From Caulobacter hibisci (GTDB lineage Bacteria > Pseudomonadota > Alphaproteobacteria > Caulobacterales > Caulobacteraceae), in contig NZ_JADWOX010000018.1 in NCBI RefSeq assembly GCF_016135805.1, positions 48,005 through 112,004 of the forward strand: a stretch of 64,000 bases of DNA, given 5' to 3'. This document shows positions 52,876-60,963 of the stretch, piece by piece. The notes under the pieces were generated by a model. That model did no database searches and was not told the DNA's origin. It worked only from the letters and a program-made list of their open reading frames with translations. Positions within the stretch are counted from its first letter, which is position 1; every line of letters begins with the position of its first letter. The position numbers and the translations under genes are program-made.

Positions 52876-54177
52876 CTAGGCCGGCAGCCTCGCCAGCTCC
52901 CCATCCTCGTCCTGGCTCTCGTCCAGGGCGCCCAGCTCGCCGCGCGCCCGGGCGGCCTTGCCGTAGAGGATCTCGAACAGCGGGCTCGCCATCAGGGTGG
53001 TGATGATCGCCATCAGCACCAGCATCGAGAATAGGGCCGGGCCGATGATTCCCTTCTGCAGGCCGATGTTGATGATGATCAGCTCCATCAGGCCGCGGGC
53101 GTTCATCAGGGCGCCGATGCCGCAGGCGGTGGCGTTGTCCTGGCCGGTGAGGCGCGCGGCGGCCCAGCAGGCGCCGCCCTTGGCCAGTATCGAGCCGGCC
53201 AGGATCACCAGGGTGACGGCGACCAGGCTGACGCTGTTGACCATGGTCAGCTGGGTGTGCAGGCCCGAGAAGGTGAAGAACATCGGCAGCAGCAGCACGA
53301 CCGCGAACGGCTCCAGCTGTTTCTTGACCTCGCGGCTCAGCACGCCGCGCGGCAGCACCGTGCCCAGGATGAAGCCGCCGAACACCGCGTGGATGCCGAC
53401 CGCGTCCATGGCCCAGGCGCACAAGGCGAACAGCATGACGACAATGCCCAGCATGTTGGGCGTAACCTTGCCCTCGCGCTCGGCCCAGCGGCCCAGCGGG
53501 GCCAGGAGCTTGGGGCCCAGGGTGATCATGAAGGTCACGAAGATCAGGCCGCCGACGATGGCCTTGATCGCCACGATCGGGCCGCCGCCGAAGGTGGCCA
53601 GCACGATGGCCAGCACCGTCCAGGCGCCGGCGTCGTCGATGGCCCCGGCCGACAGCGACAGGGTGCCGAGCGGGGTCTTGGACAGGCCGCGCTCGTGGAT
53701 GATCCGGGCCAGCATCGGGAAGGCGGTGATCGAGATCGCCGCGCCCATGAACAGGGTGGCCTGGAAGGTGTCGATGCCCTTGCCGAACAGGCCGAGATTC
53801 AGCAGCCACGGCGCGATGGCCACGGCGACCAGGAACGGCGCGGCCATGCCCGACAGCGAGACCGCCGCCGCGCTCTTGGCGTTGCTCTTGAAGTGGTCGG
53901 CCTGGAAGCCGAGCCCGACCAGGAACATGTAGAGGCCGACCCCCATCTGGGCGCCGACATAGAGCACGCTCTTGGAGTCCTTGGGGAACAGCATGTGCTG
54001 CAGGTCGGGGGCCAGCAGGCCGAACAGCGACGGCCCCAGCAGCACGCCGGCGATCATCTCGCCGACCACCTGGGGCTGGCCGAGATATTTCTTCGCCAGC
54101 CAGCCGACCAGACGACTGACCGCGATGATGACGAACAACTGCAAGAAGAAGACAACGCTGAGCTCAGCCGGCGTCAT
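52876..54177 (-). CDS. CPA2 family cation:proton antiporter
   Basis: The 433-residue membrane protein has about 12-13 hydrophobic helices, the GQPQVVGEMIAGVLLGPSLF block near residue 28 and the paired Asp residues in LSAGAIDDAGAWTVLAIVLA near residue 162, hallmark of CPA2 antiporters (Kef/GerN/NapA type). The C-terminal tail is short and acidic, with no TrkA-N domain. It exchanges Na+ or K+ for H+ at the inner membrane. I chose ATG 54177 (MTPAELSVVFFLQ), where the first helix starts. Confidence 0.92.
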   Translation of the reverse strand: MTPAELSVVFFLQLFVIIAVSRLVGWLAKKYLGQPQVVGEMIAGVLLGPSLFGLLAPDLQHMLFPKDSKSVLYVGAQMGVGLYMFLVGLGFQADHFKSNAKSAAAVSLSGMAAPFLVAVAIAPWLLNLGLFGKGIDTFQATLFMGAAISITAFPMLARIIHERGLSKTPLGTLSLSAGAIDDAGAWTVLAIVLATFGGGPIVAIKAIVGGLIFVTFMITLGPKLLAPLGRWAEREGKVTPNMLGIVVMLFALCAWAMDAVGIHAVFGGFILGTVLPRGVLSREVKKQLEPFAVVLLLPMFFTFSGLHTQLTMVNSVSLVAVTLVILAGSILAKGGACWAAARLTGQDNATACGIGALMNARGLMELIIINIGLQKGIIGPALFSMLVLMAIITTLMASPLFEILYGKAARARGELGALDESQDEDGELARLPA

Positions 54178-54341
54178 GCCCAATACCCCCGATAGGCGCC
54201 GTCCTCGACGGTCGCCGTTCCATCCCTGGAGCACGGATACCATCGGTTTGGAACCGGGCCTAGGCGCCAACTGATAGCGTTGTCACCCGGATGCGGCGAT
54301 CGCACGCTTGCGCAGGCGTCCCGCCGCGCTACATCGACGGC

Positions 54342-54746
54342 ATGGCTCTGCACATGATCAAGCTGGTCGTCGGTTGCGACACCGTCGAGGACCTCGTCGA
54401 CTGGCACAAGGAAGGCGCGGGCCGTCCGTGGGTGATGCACACCCGCATGACGCCCAAGCGGATCGACGAGATCCTCGACGGCGGCTCGCTGTACCGGGTG
54501 TTCAAGGGCCAGGTGCTGTGCCGCCAGACGATCCTGGCCATCGACACGGTGGGCGAGGGGCAGGCGACGCGTTGCGAGGTGACGGTCGATCCGAACTATG
54601 TCCGTGTCGCGCCCCAGCCGCGCCGCGCCTTCCAGGGCTGGCGCTACCTGAAGCCCGAAGACGCGCCGCCCGACCTCACCGAAGGCGAAGCCGCCGACAT
54701 GCCGCCCGAACTGGCGCGGCAACTGCGCGAACTCGGGGCCTGGTGA
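54342..54746 (+). CDS. DUF1489 family protein
   Basis: The 134-residue product begins MALHMIKLVVGCDTVEDLVD and shows VMHTRMTPKRIDEILDGGSL, FKGQVLCRQTILAIDTV and GWRYLKPEDAPPDL, the layout of DUF1489, a family common in alphaproteobacteria and of unknown function. No signal or membrane segment is present. ATG 54342 gives the usual N-terminus; GTG/ATG upstream lacks support. It is divergent from the antiporter and followed by a tiny membrane peptide gene. Confidence 0.88.
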   Translation: MALHMIKLVVGCDTVEDLVDWHKEGAGRPWVMHTRMTPKRIDEILDGGSLYRVFKGQVLCRQTILAIDTVGEGQATRCEVTVDPNYVRVAPQPRRAFQGWRYLKPEDAPPDLTEGEAADMPPELARQLRELGAW

Positions 54747-54811
54747 TCGTTTAGTAGATCGTCAACCTCAGGCTGCGACGCTTTGTCCTCGGTCTTTCGG
54801 GGAGAGTGAAG

Positions 54812-54901
54812 ATGCGACTGGCCTATGTGGCGCTCGGCATGGGGTTGCTGTTTCTGGCGATGGTCGCCGCCGTCGGAATCGCGCTGGCGGTGAAGGTCTA
54901 G
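54812..54901 (+). CDS. 29-residue single-pass membrane peptide
   Basis: ATG 54812 follows the strong ribosome site ggggagag (54799-54806) at good spacing. The peptide MRLAYVALGMGLLFLAMVAA continues to end in ALAVKV; nearly all of it is one hydrophobic helix with basic ends, and the stop is TAG 54899. It ends four bases before the panC stop on the other strand. The strong ribosome site and clean membrane helix support a real gene. I do not recognise a family. Confidence 0.6.
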   Translation: MRLAYVALGMGLLFLAMVAAVGIALAVKV

Positions 54902-54905
54902 GCGC

Positions 54906-55754
54906 TCAAAAGCCCATATTGTCGATCAGCCGGGTCTTGCCCAGCCAGGCGGCGGCCAGCAGGCGGGGCTTGGCCTCGTTCAGGGCGTCGGGGCCCAGGC
55001 GCGACAGGTCGTCGGCGTCGCGGAAGTCGAAATAGTCGACCTGGCGGAAGCCGGCGGCGGCGAGGGCGGCCTTGCCGGCGGCTTCGGCTTCGTCGATACG
55101 GCCGCCGGCCCGGACGGCGGCGATGGCGGCCTTCATGGCGTTGGGCAGGGCCACGGCGGCGGCGCGCTCCCCGGCCGACAGGTAGGCGTTGCGCGACGAC
55201 AGGGCCAGGCCGTCCTCGGCCCGGGCGGTGGGGGCGCCGACGATCTCGACGGGCAGGTCGAGGTCGCGGGTGACGCGGCGGATGACCTGGAGCTGCTGGT
55301 AGTCCTTCTCGCCGAAGACGGCGATGTCGGGCTCGGCCTGGATCAGCAGCTTGGTGACCACGGTGGCGACGCCGCCGAAGAACTGCGGGCGGGCCGCGCC
55401 TTCCAGCGGTTCGGAGACGCCGGTCAGGTTGATGGTGGTCGCAAAGCCCTGCGGATACATCTCGGCGCCGCTGGGGGCGAACAATAGGTCGCAGCCGGCG
55501 GTTTCCAGGAGCTGCGCGTCACGGGCCTCGCCGCGCGGATAGGCGTCGAAGTCCTCGTGCGGGGCGAACTGCTTGGGATTGACGAAGACGCTGGCGACGG
55601 TGCGCTGAACCTTGGTCTGGGCCAGGCGGATCAGCGACAGGTGGCCGTCGTGCAGGGCGCCCATGGTCGGGATCAGGGCCACGTGCTCGCCGGCGGCCTT
55701 CCAGGCGCGGACGTGCTGACGCAGTTCGGCGACGGTGCGGACGATGCGGGTCAT
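54906..55754 (-). CDS. panC: Pantothenate synthetase (pantoate-beta-alanine ligase)
   Basis: The 282-residue enzyme joins pantoate and beta-alanine with ATP to make pantothenate for CoA synthesis. The HIGH-like motif MGALHDGHLSL, VFVNPKQFAPHEDFDAYPR, FGEKDYQQLQVI and ALSSRNAYLS are all present. The length is normal. ATG 55754 begins MTRIVRTVAELRQ. It is divergent from mipZ, the same neighbour as in Caulobacter crescentus. Confidence 0.96.
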   Translation of the reverse strand: MTRIVRTVAELRQHVRAWKAAGEHVALIPTMGALHDGHLSLIRLAQTKVQRTVASVFVNPKQFAPHEDFDAYPRGEARDAQLLETAGCDLLFAPSGAEMYPQGFATTINLTGVSEPLEGAARPQFFGGVATVVTKLLIQAEPDIAVFGEKDYQQLQVIRRVTRDLDLPVEIVGAPTARAEDGLALSSRNAYLSAGERAAAVALPNAMKAAIAAVRAGGRIDEAEAAGKAALAAAGFRQVDYFDFRDADDLSRLGPDALNEAKPRLLAAAWLGKTRLIDNMGF

Positions 55755-55954
55755 GGCGGAACTCTGCTGCAACGCAAAAACAAGCGTTCGGACGGGGCGG
55801 CTTATGGCCGATCTGGGACATCCGGTCCACCTGCGACACGGAGTCTGTGGACGCCGGGCGCCACAAGATTGACGCTGATGGCGCGCAGGGCGCTTCATGC
55901 GCGTTAAGATTTTGGTTAGATTCGCCGAGTCGGGCGGAACGAAGGATGAAGCCA

Positions 55955-56791
55955 ATGGCCGAAACGCGCGTGATCGTCGTCGGCAATGAAAAGGGCGGCG
56001 CCGGCAAGTCCACCATCGCGGTGCACCTGATGACGTCGCTGTTGTACGGCGGCGCCAAGGTGGCGGTGATGGACCTGGACCTGCGCCAGTGCACCAGCAT
56101 GCGGTTCTGCGAGAACCGCGCGTCCTGGCTGGCCGGCAACAAGGTCACCCTGCCGATGCCGCTGACCTTCCGGCTCAGCGAGGACGACATCGCCCTGGCC
56201 GCCGCATCGGAAGCCGAGCAGGTGGCCGCGTTCGAGAAGGCCTTCCTCGCCGCGCGCGAAGTCGCCGACTTCGTGCTGATCGACACCCCCGGCGGCGACA
56301 CCCAGATCACCCGCATGGCCCACGGCCTGGCCGACCTGATCGTCACCCCGATGAACGACAGCTTCGTCGACTTCGACATGCTGGGCCACGTCGATCCGGT
56401 GACCATGGAGCTGCAGAAGCCCAGCCTCTATTCCCAGACGGTGTGGGAGGCCCGCAAGGCCCGCGCCATGGCCGGCCAGCGCCAGCCGCTGGACTGGGTG
56501 GTGCTGCGCAACCGCCTGGCCACCACCGAGGCCCGTAACCGCAAGCGCCTGGAAGACCGCCTGACGGCCCTGGCCAAGCGGGTCGGCTTCCGCATGGGTC
56601 CCGGCCTGCGCGACCGCGTGATCTATCGCGAGCTGTTCCCGTTCGGCCTGACCATCGCCGACCTGTCGACCCAGGTCCGCCCGGTGCCGGTGTCGCTGCA
56701 GCACCTGGCCGCGCGCCAGGAACTGCGGGCCCTGATGCATTCGCTTGGTCTGGCGGCCTTCTCGGGCGAAACTCTGCTCGCCGCCCAGTAA
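55955..56791 (+). CDS. mipZ: Division-site positioning ATPase MipZ
   Basis: The 278-residue ParA/MinD-type ATPase has the deviant Walker A motif NEKGGAGKST (Lys13, Lys18), the catalytic-site Asp42 in MDLDLRQ and Walker B FVLIDTPGGD. MipZ forms a gradient from the ParB-bound poles and blocks FtsZ rings there, placing division at midcell. The start ATG 55955 (MAETRVIVVGNEKGG) follows aagga at 55942-55946; ATG 55946 would overlap that site. mipZ is characteristic of alphaproteobacteria, and the panC neighbour supports the name. Confidence 0.96.
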   Translation: MAETRVIVVGNEKGGAGKSTIAVHLMTSLLYGGAKVAVMDLDLRQCTSMRFCENRASWLAGNKVTLPMPLTFRLSEDDIALAAASEAEQVAAFEKAFLAAREVADFVLIDTPGGDTQITRMAHGLADLIVTPMNDSFVDFDMLGHVDPVTMELQKPSLYSQTVWEARKARAMAGQRQPLDWVVLRNRLATTEARNRKRLEDRLTALAKRVGFRMGPGLRDRVIYRELFPFGLTIADLSTQVRPVPVSLQHLAARQELRALMHSLGLAAFSGETLLAAQ

Positions 56792-56817
56792 CTTTCCGGG
56801 CGGCGGCGGGTCCGCTG

Positions 56818-57249
56818 ATGCTCTTCTATCTGATCCTCGGCGCGGTGGTCGTCGCCTGGCTGCTGTGGGGCAAGCGCAAGCCGCTGCTGGCCGGCGAGGG
56901 CTGGCGGGTCGGCGCGGGCGTGGCCTCGGCGGCCGCGTTCGCCGCCGCCGCTTACGCTGGCGTGCGCAGCCAGTGGCCGGCGACCCTGGCGCTGTGCGTG
57001 CTGGGCCTGTGGTGCGCCACCTCGGCCCGCCAGCGGCCGGTGATCCGCAAGGTGAGCGAGCCGCGCAAGGCCGAGCTGTCGGCCAGCGAGGCCCGCTCGA
57101 TCCTCGGCGTCGACGCCAAGGCCGGCGCTGACGAAATCCAGGCCGCCTACGCCCGCCTGATCCGCCTGGCCCATCCCGACAAGGGCGGCACGGCGGGCCT
57201 GGCGGCGCAGTTGAACGCCGCGCGGGATCGGTTGCTGAAGGGGCGGTGA
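56818..57249 (+). CDS. Membrane-anchored J-domain protein
   Basis: The 143-residue product has two N-terminal hydrophobic segments (about 1-18 and 30-65) and a C-terminal J domain (about 85-143) with ARSILGVDAKAGADEIQAAY and the HPD motif in RLAHPDKGG. The layout resembles the mitochondrial import co-chaperone Pam18/Tim14 and other alphaproteobacterial membrane J-proteins that recruit DnaK to the membrane. It lies 26 bases after mipZ and may be co-transcribed. The partner and client are unknown. Confidence 0.88.
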   Translation: MLFYLILGAVVVAWLLWGKRKPLLAGEGWRVGAGVASAAAFAAAAYAGVRSQWPATLALCVLGLWCATSARQRPVIRKVSEPRKAELSASEARSILGVDAKAGADEIQAAYARLIRLAHPDKGGTAGLAAQLNAARDRLLKGR

Positions 57250-57300
57250 GGGGGCGGCGCCCGGACCTTTGTGCTCGTCGTGATCCCCATCACCGTTCCT

Positions 57301-57393
57301 CCCCGCGAAGGCGGGGATCCAAGCGGACTTTCAGGATGAAGCACGCTCGGCGATAGGCCCGCTGACTCGGCTTGGATCCCCGCCTTCGCGGGG
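57301..57393. repeat. 24-bp perfect inverted repeat pair
   Basis: ccccgcgaaggcggggatcc (57301-57324, with aagc) and its exact reverse complement (57370-57393) are separated by 45 bases. Each arm contains its own hairpin. It lies between the convergent J-protein and carboxypeptidase genes. The ccccgcgaaggcgggg core is a common alphaproteobacterial intergenic repeat. Confidence 0.9.
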
Positions 57394-57430
57394 ATGCTCG
57401 GAGCATTGAGCTGAGCCTCAAGTGCAAAGA

Positions 57431-57463
57431 AAAAGCCGGCGACCGCGAGGCCGCCGGCTTTCT
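57431..57463. terminator. Bidirectional terminator
   Basis: Stem agccggcg / cgccggct with A-rich left and TTTCTT right flanks, just beyond the stop of the D,D-carboxypeptidase on the minus strand. It can also end transcripts from the J-protein side. Confidence 0.8.
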
Positions 57464-57484
57464 TGTGTCTGGCTCAGCCCGTAA

Positions 57485-58813
57485 TCAGCGCGGGGCGATG
57501 ACCATGCAGGGCTGGCGCTTGGCGCTGATCGCCGAGCAGGCGGCGCGGGCGGCTTCGGCGGTCATGCCCTGGAACTGGGCCCGGAAGGCGCCGCCGGCGG
57601 CTCCGACCACGGCGCCCTCGGCATCGGACACGGCCTTGGCGAAGCGGTCGCGGACGATGCTCAGCTGCTTGTTGGCCAGGCTCTTGGACTGGAAGGCGCC
57701 GACCTGGACGCTCCACTCGCCCTTGGCCTTCTTCGGGGCCGGCTTGGCGGCTTCCTTGGCGGCCTTGAGGGTGGGGGAGACCTTCACCGGAGCGGACTTG
57801 GGATTGTCGGTCAGCACGATCTTCAGGCCGGCCTGGTCGCCGTCGCCTTCTTCCGACGAGGGACGCATGATCGGGCCGGTCGGATCCTCTTCATAGAGAT
57901 TGGCGGCGATGCTGGTGCGCTCGCCGTGCGAGCGGCGCTTGAGCACGTCGAAGCCGGTGGTCAGCAGGTCTTCCATGTTGTTGTCGCGCCAGGCGGTCGA
58001 GGAGCCGCCCAGGACCACGGCGATCAGGCGGCGGCCGTCGCGCACGGCCGAGCCGGCGAGGTTGAAGCCCGACGCATTGGTGTAGCCGGTCTTCAGGCCG
58101 TCGAAGCCTTCCATGCTGGTCAGCAGGCGGTTGTGGCCGCGGACATAGGACCCGCGGAACTCGAAGCCCTTGAGGCTGAAGTAGGAATAGTACTGCGGGA
58201 AGTCGCGCATGGTGGCGCGCGACAGGATGGCCAGGTCGCGGGCGGTGCTGATCTGGCGGCTGTCGGGCAGGCCCGAGGCGTTGACGAAGCGGCTGTTGCG
58301 CATGCCCAGTTCCTGACCGCGCAGGGTCATCAGGGCGGCGAAGCGGCTTTCGCTGCCGGCCAGCTTCTCGGCCATGGCGGTGGCGATGTCGTTGGCCGAC
58401 TTCACGGCCATGGCGCGAATCGCCTCGTCGACGCTGAGGCTATCGCCGGGGCGCAGGCCCATCTTGGTCGGGGCCTGGGCGGCGGCGCGCGGCGAGATCG
58501 GCACGCGGTCGGTCAGCTTCAGGCGGCCTTCGCTGAGCGCCTCGAAGGTGAGGTACAGCGTCATCACCTTGGTGACCGAAGCCGGATAGCGCGGGCTGTC
58601 GGCGCGCTTGTCGTAAAGGACTTCGCCCGAATTGGCGTCGATCACGATGGCCGCGTACTTCGGCTCGGAAGCGTTCAGTTGCAGGTACGGGATCTGGGCC
58701 GAGGCGACGGTGGGGGCGGCGGCGCCAGCCATCGCGGCGACGGCGAAGCCGGCGGCGACGAGAAGGCGACGAGCGGAGAAAAGCCTGGCGAACATGCGAC
58801 AAACGTCCGTCAT
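57485..58813 (-). CDS. D-alanyl-D-alanine carboxypeptidase with SPOR-like C-terminus
   Basis: The product of 442 residues (from ATG 58813) has a signal peptide (VAAGFAVAAMAGAAAPTVASA), and the three PBP motifs: SVTK in RYPASVTKVMTLY, SAN in AVKSANDIAT and KTG in GLKTGYTNASG. The C-terminal 75 residues (WSVQVGAFQSKSLANKQLSI) form a SPOR-like domain, which binds denuded septal glycan strands. The enzyme trims the terminal D-Ala of peptidoglycan stem peptides in the periplasm. ATG 58795 is an equally possible start; neither has a clear ribosome site. Confidence 0.92.
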   Translation of the reverse strand: MTDVCRMFARLFSARRLLVAAGFAVAAMAGAAAPTVASAQIPYLQLNASEPKYAAIVIDANSGEVLYDKRADSPRYPASVTKVMTLYLTFEALSEGRLKLTDRVPISPRAAAQAPTKMGLRPGDSLSVDEAIRAMAVKSANDIATAMAEKLAGSESRFAALMTLRGQELGMRNSRFVNASGLPDSRQISTARDLAILSRATMRDFPQYYSYFSLKGFEFRGSYVRGHNRLLTSMEGFDGLKTGYTNASGFNLAGSAVRDGRRLIAVVLGGSSTAWRDNNMEDLLTTGFDVLKRRSHGERTSIAANLYEEDPTGPIMRPSSEEGDGDQAGLKIVLTDNPKSAPVKVSPTLKAAKEAAKPAPKKAKGEWSVQVGAFQSKSLANKQLSIVRDRFAKAVSDAEGAVVGAAGGAFRAQFQGMTAEAARAACSAISAKRQPCMVIAPR

Positions 58814-59013
58814 TTTGAACTGAGCGGTTCCGCACCGCCACACGCGTGAACCTAGCATGCGCGTTGTCGCCTTACGCCAAAGTAAACAACTGGTGAGCGA
58901 TTTCGCCGCAGAATGAGATAAAACTTAGGCGTTGCGGCAACGCTTCGCCCCAGTCGCGCCATGTCGAAGCCCTCAGGCGGTCCGGGTGCGGAGCAGCTTC
59001 ACCTTAGGTTATG

Positions 59014-59050
59014 GTGCACTGCACAAAAACGTTTGACTGCTGCGCTGCAA
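59014..59050. promoter_or_regulatory. TGC-rich palindromes upstream of the phasin gene, candidate PhaR site
   Basis: GTGCACTGCAC (59014-59024) is a perfect 11-base palindrome, and CTGCTGCGCTGCAA follows at 59037-59050. PhaR repressors of phasin genes in alphaproteobacteria bind TGC/GCA-rich sites, and their targets include phasin promoters. The remainder of the 58859-59155 gap shows nothing else recognisable. The assignment is inference. Confidence 0.45.
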
Positions 59051-59155
59051 CATGAGAAAACCGTGTCGTCCCAACGCACGGGGCAGGGCTGCGGACCATC
59101 TCCCGTTTTCCGCCGTTCGAACCTGTGCCCCGCCATCTGCCCAGGAGCCTTCCCC

Positions 59156-59590
59156 ATGGCCGTCACCGAGACCCTGAAGAGCACCGTCGAGCAATACTCC
59201 ACCGCCTCCAACCAAGCCTTCAAGGACGGCGTCGACAAGTCGCTCGCCGCCCTGGCCGAGGCCAATGTCCATTCGAAGAAGAACCTCGAGGCCGTCGTCG
59301 CCTCGGTGACCGCCGCGACCAAGGGCGCTGAAGCCCTGGGCGCCGAAGCCTTCGCCTACTCGAAGAAGGCCGCCGAGGACCAAGTCGCCGCCGCCAAGGC
59401 CCTGGCCTCGGCCAAGAGCGTGCAGGAAGCCGTCGAGCTGCAGACCGCCTGGGCCAAGTCGGCCCTGGAAGCCTACATCGCCCAGGTCAGCAAGGCCTCG
59501 GAGATCGTCTCGGCCTCGATGAAGGACTCGGTGAAGCCGCTGAACGAGCGCGTCACCGCCACGGTCGAGAAGTTCCAGGCCGCTCGCTAA
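59156..59590 (+). CDS. Phasin family protein
   Basis: The 144-residue product is almost wholly alpha-helical, with Ala/Lys/Glu-rich segments (KSTVEQYSTASNQAFKDGVD, then AFAYSKKAAEDQVAAAKALA, then QTAWAKSALEAYIAQVSKAS). This is the phasin_2 pattern; phasins coat polyhydroxyalkanoate granules. ATG 59156 follows aggagcc. No PHA synthase is in the window. Tandem hairpins with a T run end the gene, and TGC-rich palindromes upstream suggest PhaR-type control. Confidence 0.88.
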   Translation: MAVTETLKSTVEQYSTASNQAFKDGVDKSLAALAEANVHSKKNLEAVVASVTAATKGAEALGAEAFAYSKKAAEDQVAAAKALASAKSVQEAVELQTAWAKSALEAYIAQVSKASEIVSASMKDSVKPLNERVTATVEKFQAAR

Positions 59591-59604
59591 GCCAAGTTTC
59601 GGAG

Positions 59605-59677
59605 CCGCCCCGCCGAGGGGCGGTTTCGCAGATCTACCCAGCCTTCAGGCTCGGACCTCGCGGTCCGGGCCTTTTTT
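59605..59677 (+). terminator. Tandem terminator hairpins after the phasin gene
   Basis: The first hairpin is ccgcccc / ggggcgg (59605-59623). The second has a 10-bp stem (ggctcggacc / ggtccgggcc, 59648-59671, one G-U) followed by TTTTTT at 59672-59677, a classic intrinsic terminator. Confidence 0.9.
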
Positions 59678-59731
59678 CTTGTGCCCGGGCTCCCCCTTGC
59701 TAAGCATGCGCACTCTGTAAGGGAGCGTGTG

Positions 59732-60190
59732 ATGTCGAAGGTGGAAGAGCGTCTGGCGGGCCTGGGGATCACGCTGCCGGAGCCGGTGGCGCCGGTGGCC
59801 AACTACGTGCCGTTCGTGCGGTCCGGGAACCTCGTCCATATCTCCGGCCAGATCTCGCTCGACGCGTCCGGCGGCATCAAGGGCACGGTCGGGGTCGACG
59901 TCGACCTGGAGACCGCCCAGGAGGCCGCGCGCCTGTGTGGGATCAACCTGCTGGCACAGATCAAGGCCGCGACCGGCGACCTCGACAAGGTGGCCCGCAT
60001 CGTCAAGCTGGGCGGCTTCGTGCAGGCTGGCCCCGACTTCATCGACATTCCCAAGGTGATCAACGGCGCTTCGGACCTGATGGTCGAGGCGTTCGGCGAC
60101 GCCGGCCGCCACGCCCGCTCGGCCGTCGGCGTCTACAAGCTGCCGCTGGGCTTCGCCGTCGAGGTCGACGCCGTGGTGGAGGTCTTCTGA
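59732..60190 (+). CDS. RidA family protein
   Basis: The 152-residue product shows the YjgF/YER057c/UK114 fold: VRSGNLVHISGQIS near residue 33, then INLLAQIKAATGDLDKVARI, then HARSAVGVYKLPLGFAVEVD, whose Arg aligns with the catalytic Arg of RidA. Canonical RidA deaminates reactive enamines/imines; this longer subgroup (about 150 residues) may differ. aaggga precedes ATG 59732. It overlaps the GDPD gene by one base (TGATG), and the three genes from here to 62123 form an operon. Confidence 0.9.
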   Translation: MSKVEERLAGLGITLPEPVAPVANYVPFVRSGNLVHISGQISLDASGGIKGTVGVDVDLETAQEAARLCGINLLAQIKAATGDLDKVARIVKLGGFVQAGPDFIDIPKVINGASDLMVEAFGDAGRHARSAVGVYKLPLGFAVEVDAVVEVF

Positions 60191-60963
60191 TGCGCGCCCG
60201 TCCGCGGCCCGGGACCGAGGTGTTCGGCGAGGCGTGGGAGCGCCTGTTCGATCCGCCCGTCGCCCATCGGGGGCTGTGGACGCCCGGCGGCGCGCCGGAA
60301 AACTCGCTGGCCGCCTTCCAGGCCGCCTGCGCCAAGGACTACGCCATCGAGCTGGACGTCCAGCTGACGGCCGACGGCCAGGCGGTGGTCTTCCATGACG
60401 ATCGCCTGGAGCGGCTGACCGGCGCCGAGGGCCGCCTGCGCGACCACACCGCCGCCGAGCTCGGCGCGCTGAAGCTGTCGGGCACCGACGAGACCATCCC
60501 GACCCTGGCCGACGCCCTGACGGTGATCGGCCACCGGGCCATGGTCTATATCGAGCTGAAGACCCCGTTCGGCGAAGTCGGCGAGCTGGAGAAGAAGGTC
60601 TCGGAGATCCTGATCGACCACAACGGCCCGATAGCCGTGATCGGCTTCAATCCCTATTCCCACGCCTGGTTCGCCGACCACCATCCGCAGATCCTGCGGG
60701 GGCTGGATTCCTACAGCTGGAACGACGACAACGCGCGCAAGCTGGCGCCGGAACTGCGCAAGTCGCTGGCGGCGCTGGAACAGGTGGAGCTGGCCCGGCC
60801 GGACTTTTTGGCGCTCGGCCTCGACATGCTGCCCAGCCCGCGCGCCGACGTGTTCCGCGCCAAGGGCATGCCGATCATCGCCTGGACCGTGCGTTCGCAG
60901 GACCAGTGGGACGCCGTCTCCGACCATTGCGACAACCTGATCTTCGAGGGCTTTACGGCGTGA
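60190..60963 (+). CDS. Glycerophosphodiester phosphodiesterase family protein
   Basis: The 257-residue product has the GDPD TIM-barrel motifs: AHRGLW near residue 26, GAPENSLAAFQAA, ELDVQLTADGQAVVFHDDRL with metal ligands Glu and Asp, and YIELKTP. The C-terminus has GMPIIAWTVRSQDQWDA. It hydrolyses glycerophosphodiesters to glycerol 3-phosphate and alcohol. No signal peptide is visible, so it is probably cytoplasmic. It starts at the RidA stop and overlaps the GNAT-like gene by four bases. Confidence 0.92.
   Translation: MRARPRPGTEVFGEAWERLFDPPVAHRGLWTPGGAPENSLAAFQAACAKDYAIELDVQLTADGQAVVFHDDRLERLTGAEGRLRDHTAAELGALKLSGTDETIPTLADALTVIGHRAMVYIELKTPFGEVGELEKKVSEILIDHNGPIAVIGFNPYSHAWFADHHPQILRGLDSYSWNDDNARKLAPELRKSLAALEQVELARPDFLALGLDMLPSPRADVFRAKGMPIIAWTVRSQDQWDAVSDHCDNLIFEGFTA

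Noticed and set aside
57301..57393. Inverted repeats and other repeat pairs as a CRISPR array
   Set aside because: There are only two arms per locus, they are inverted rather than direct, and no evenly spaced unique spacers or cas genes are present.
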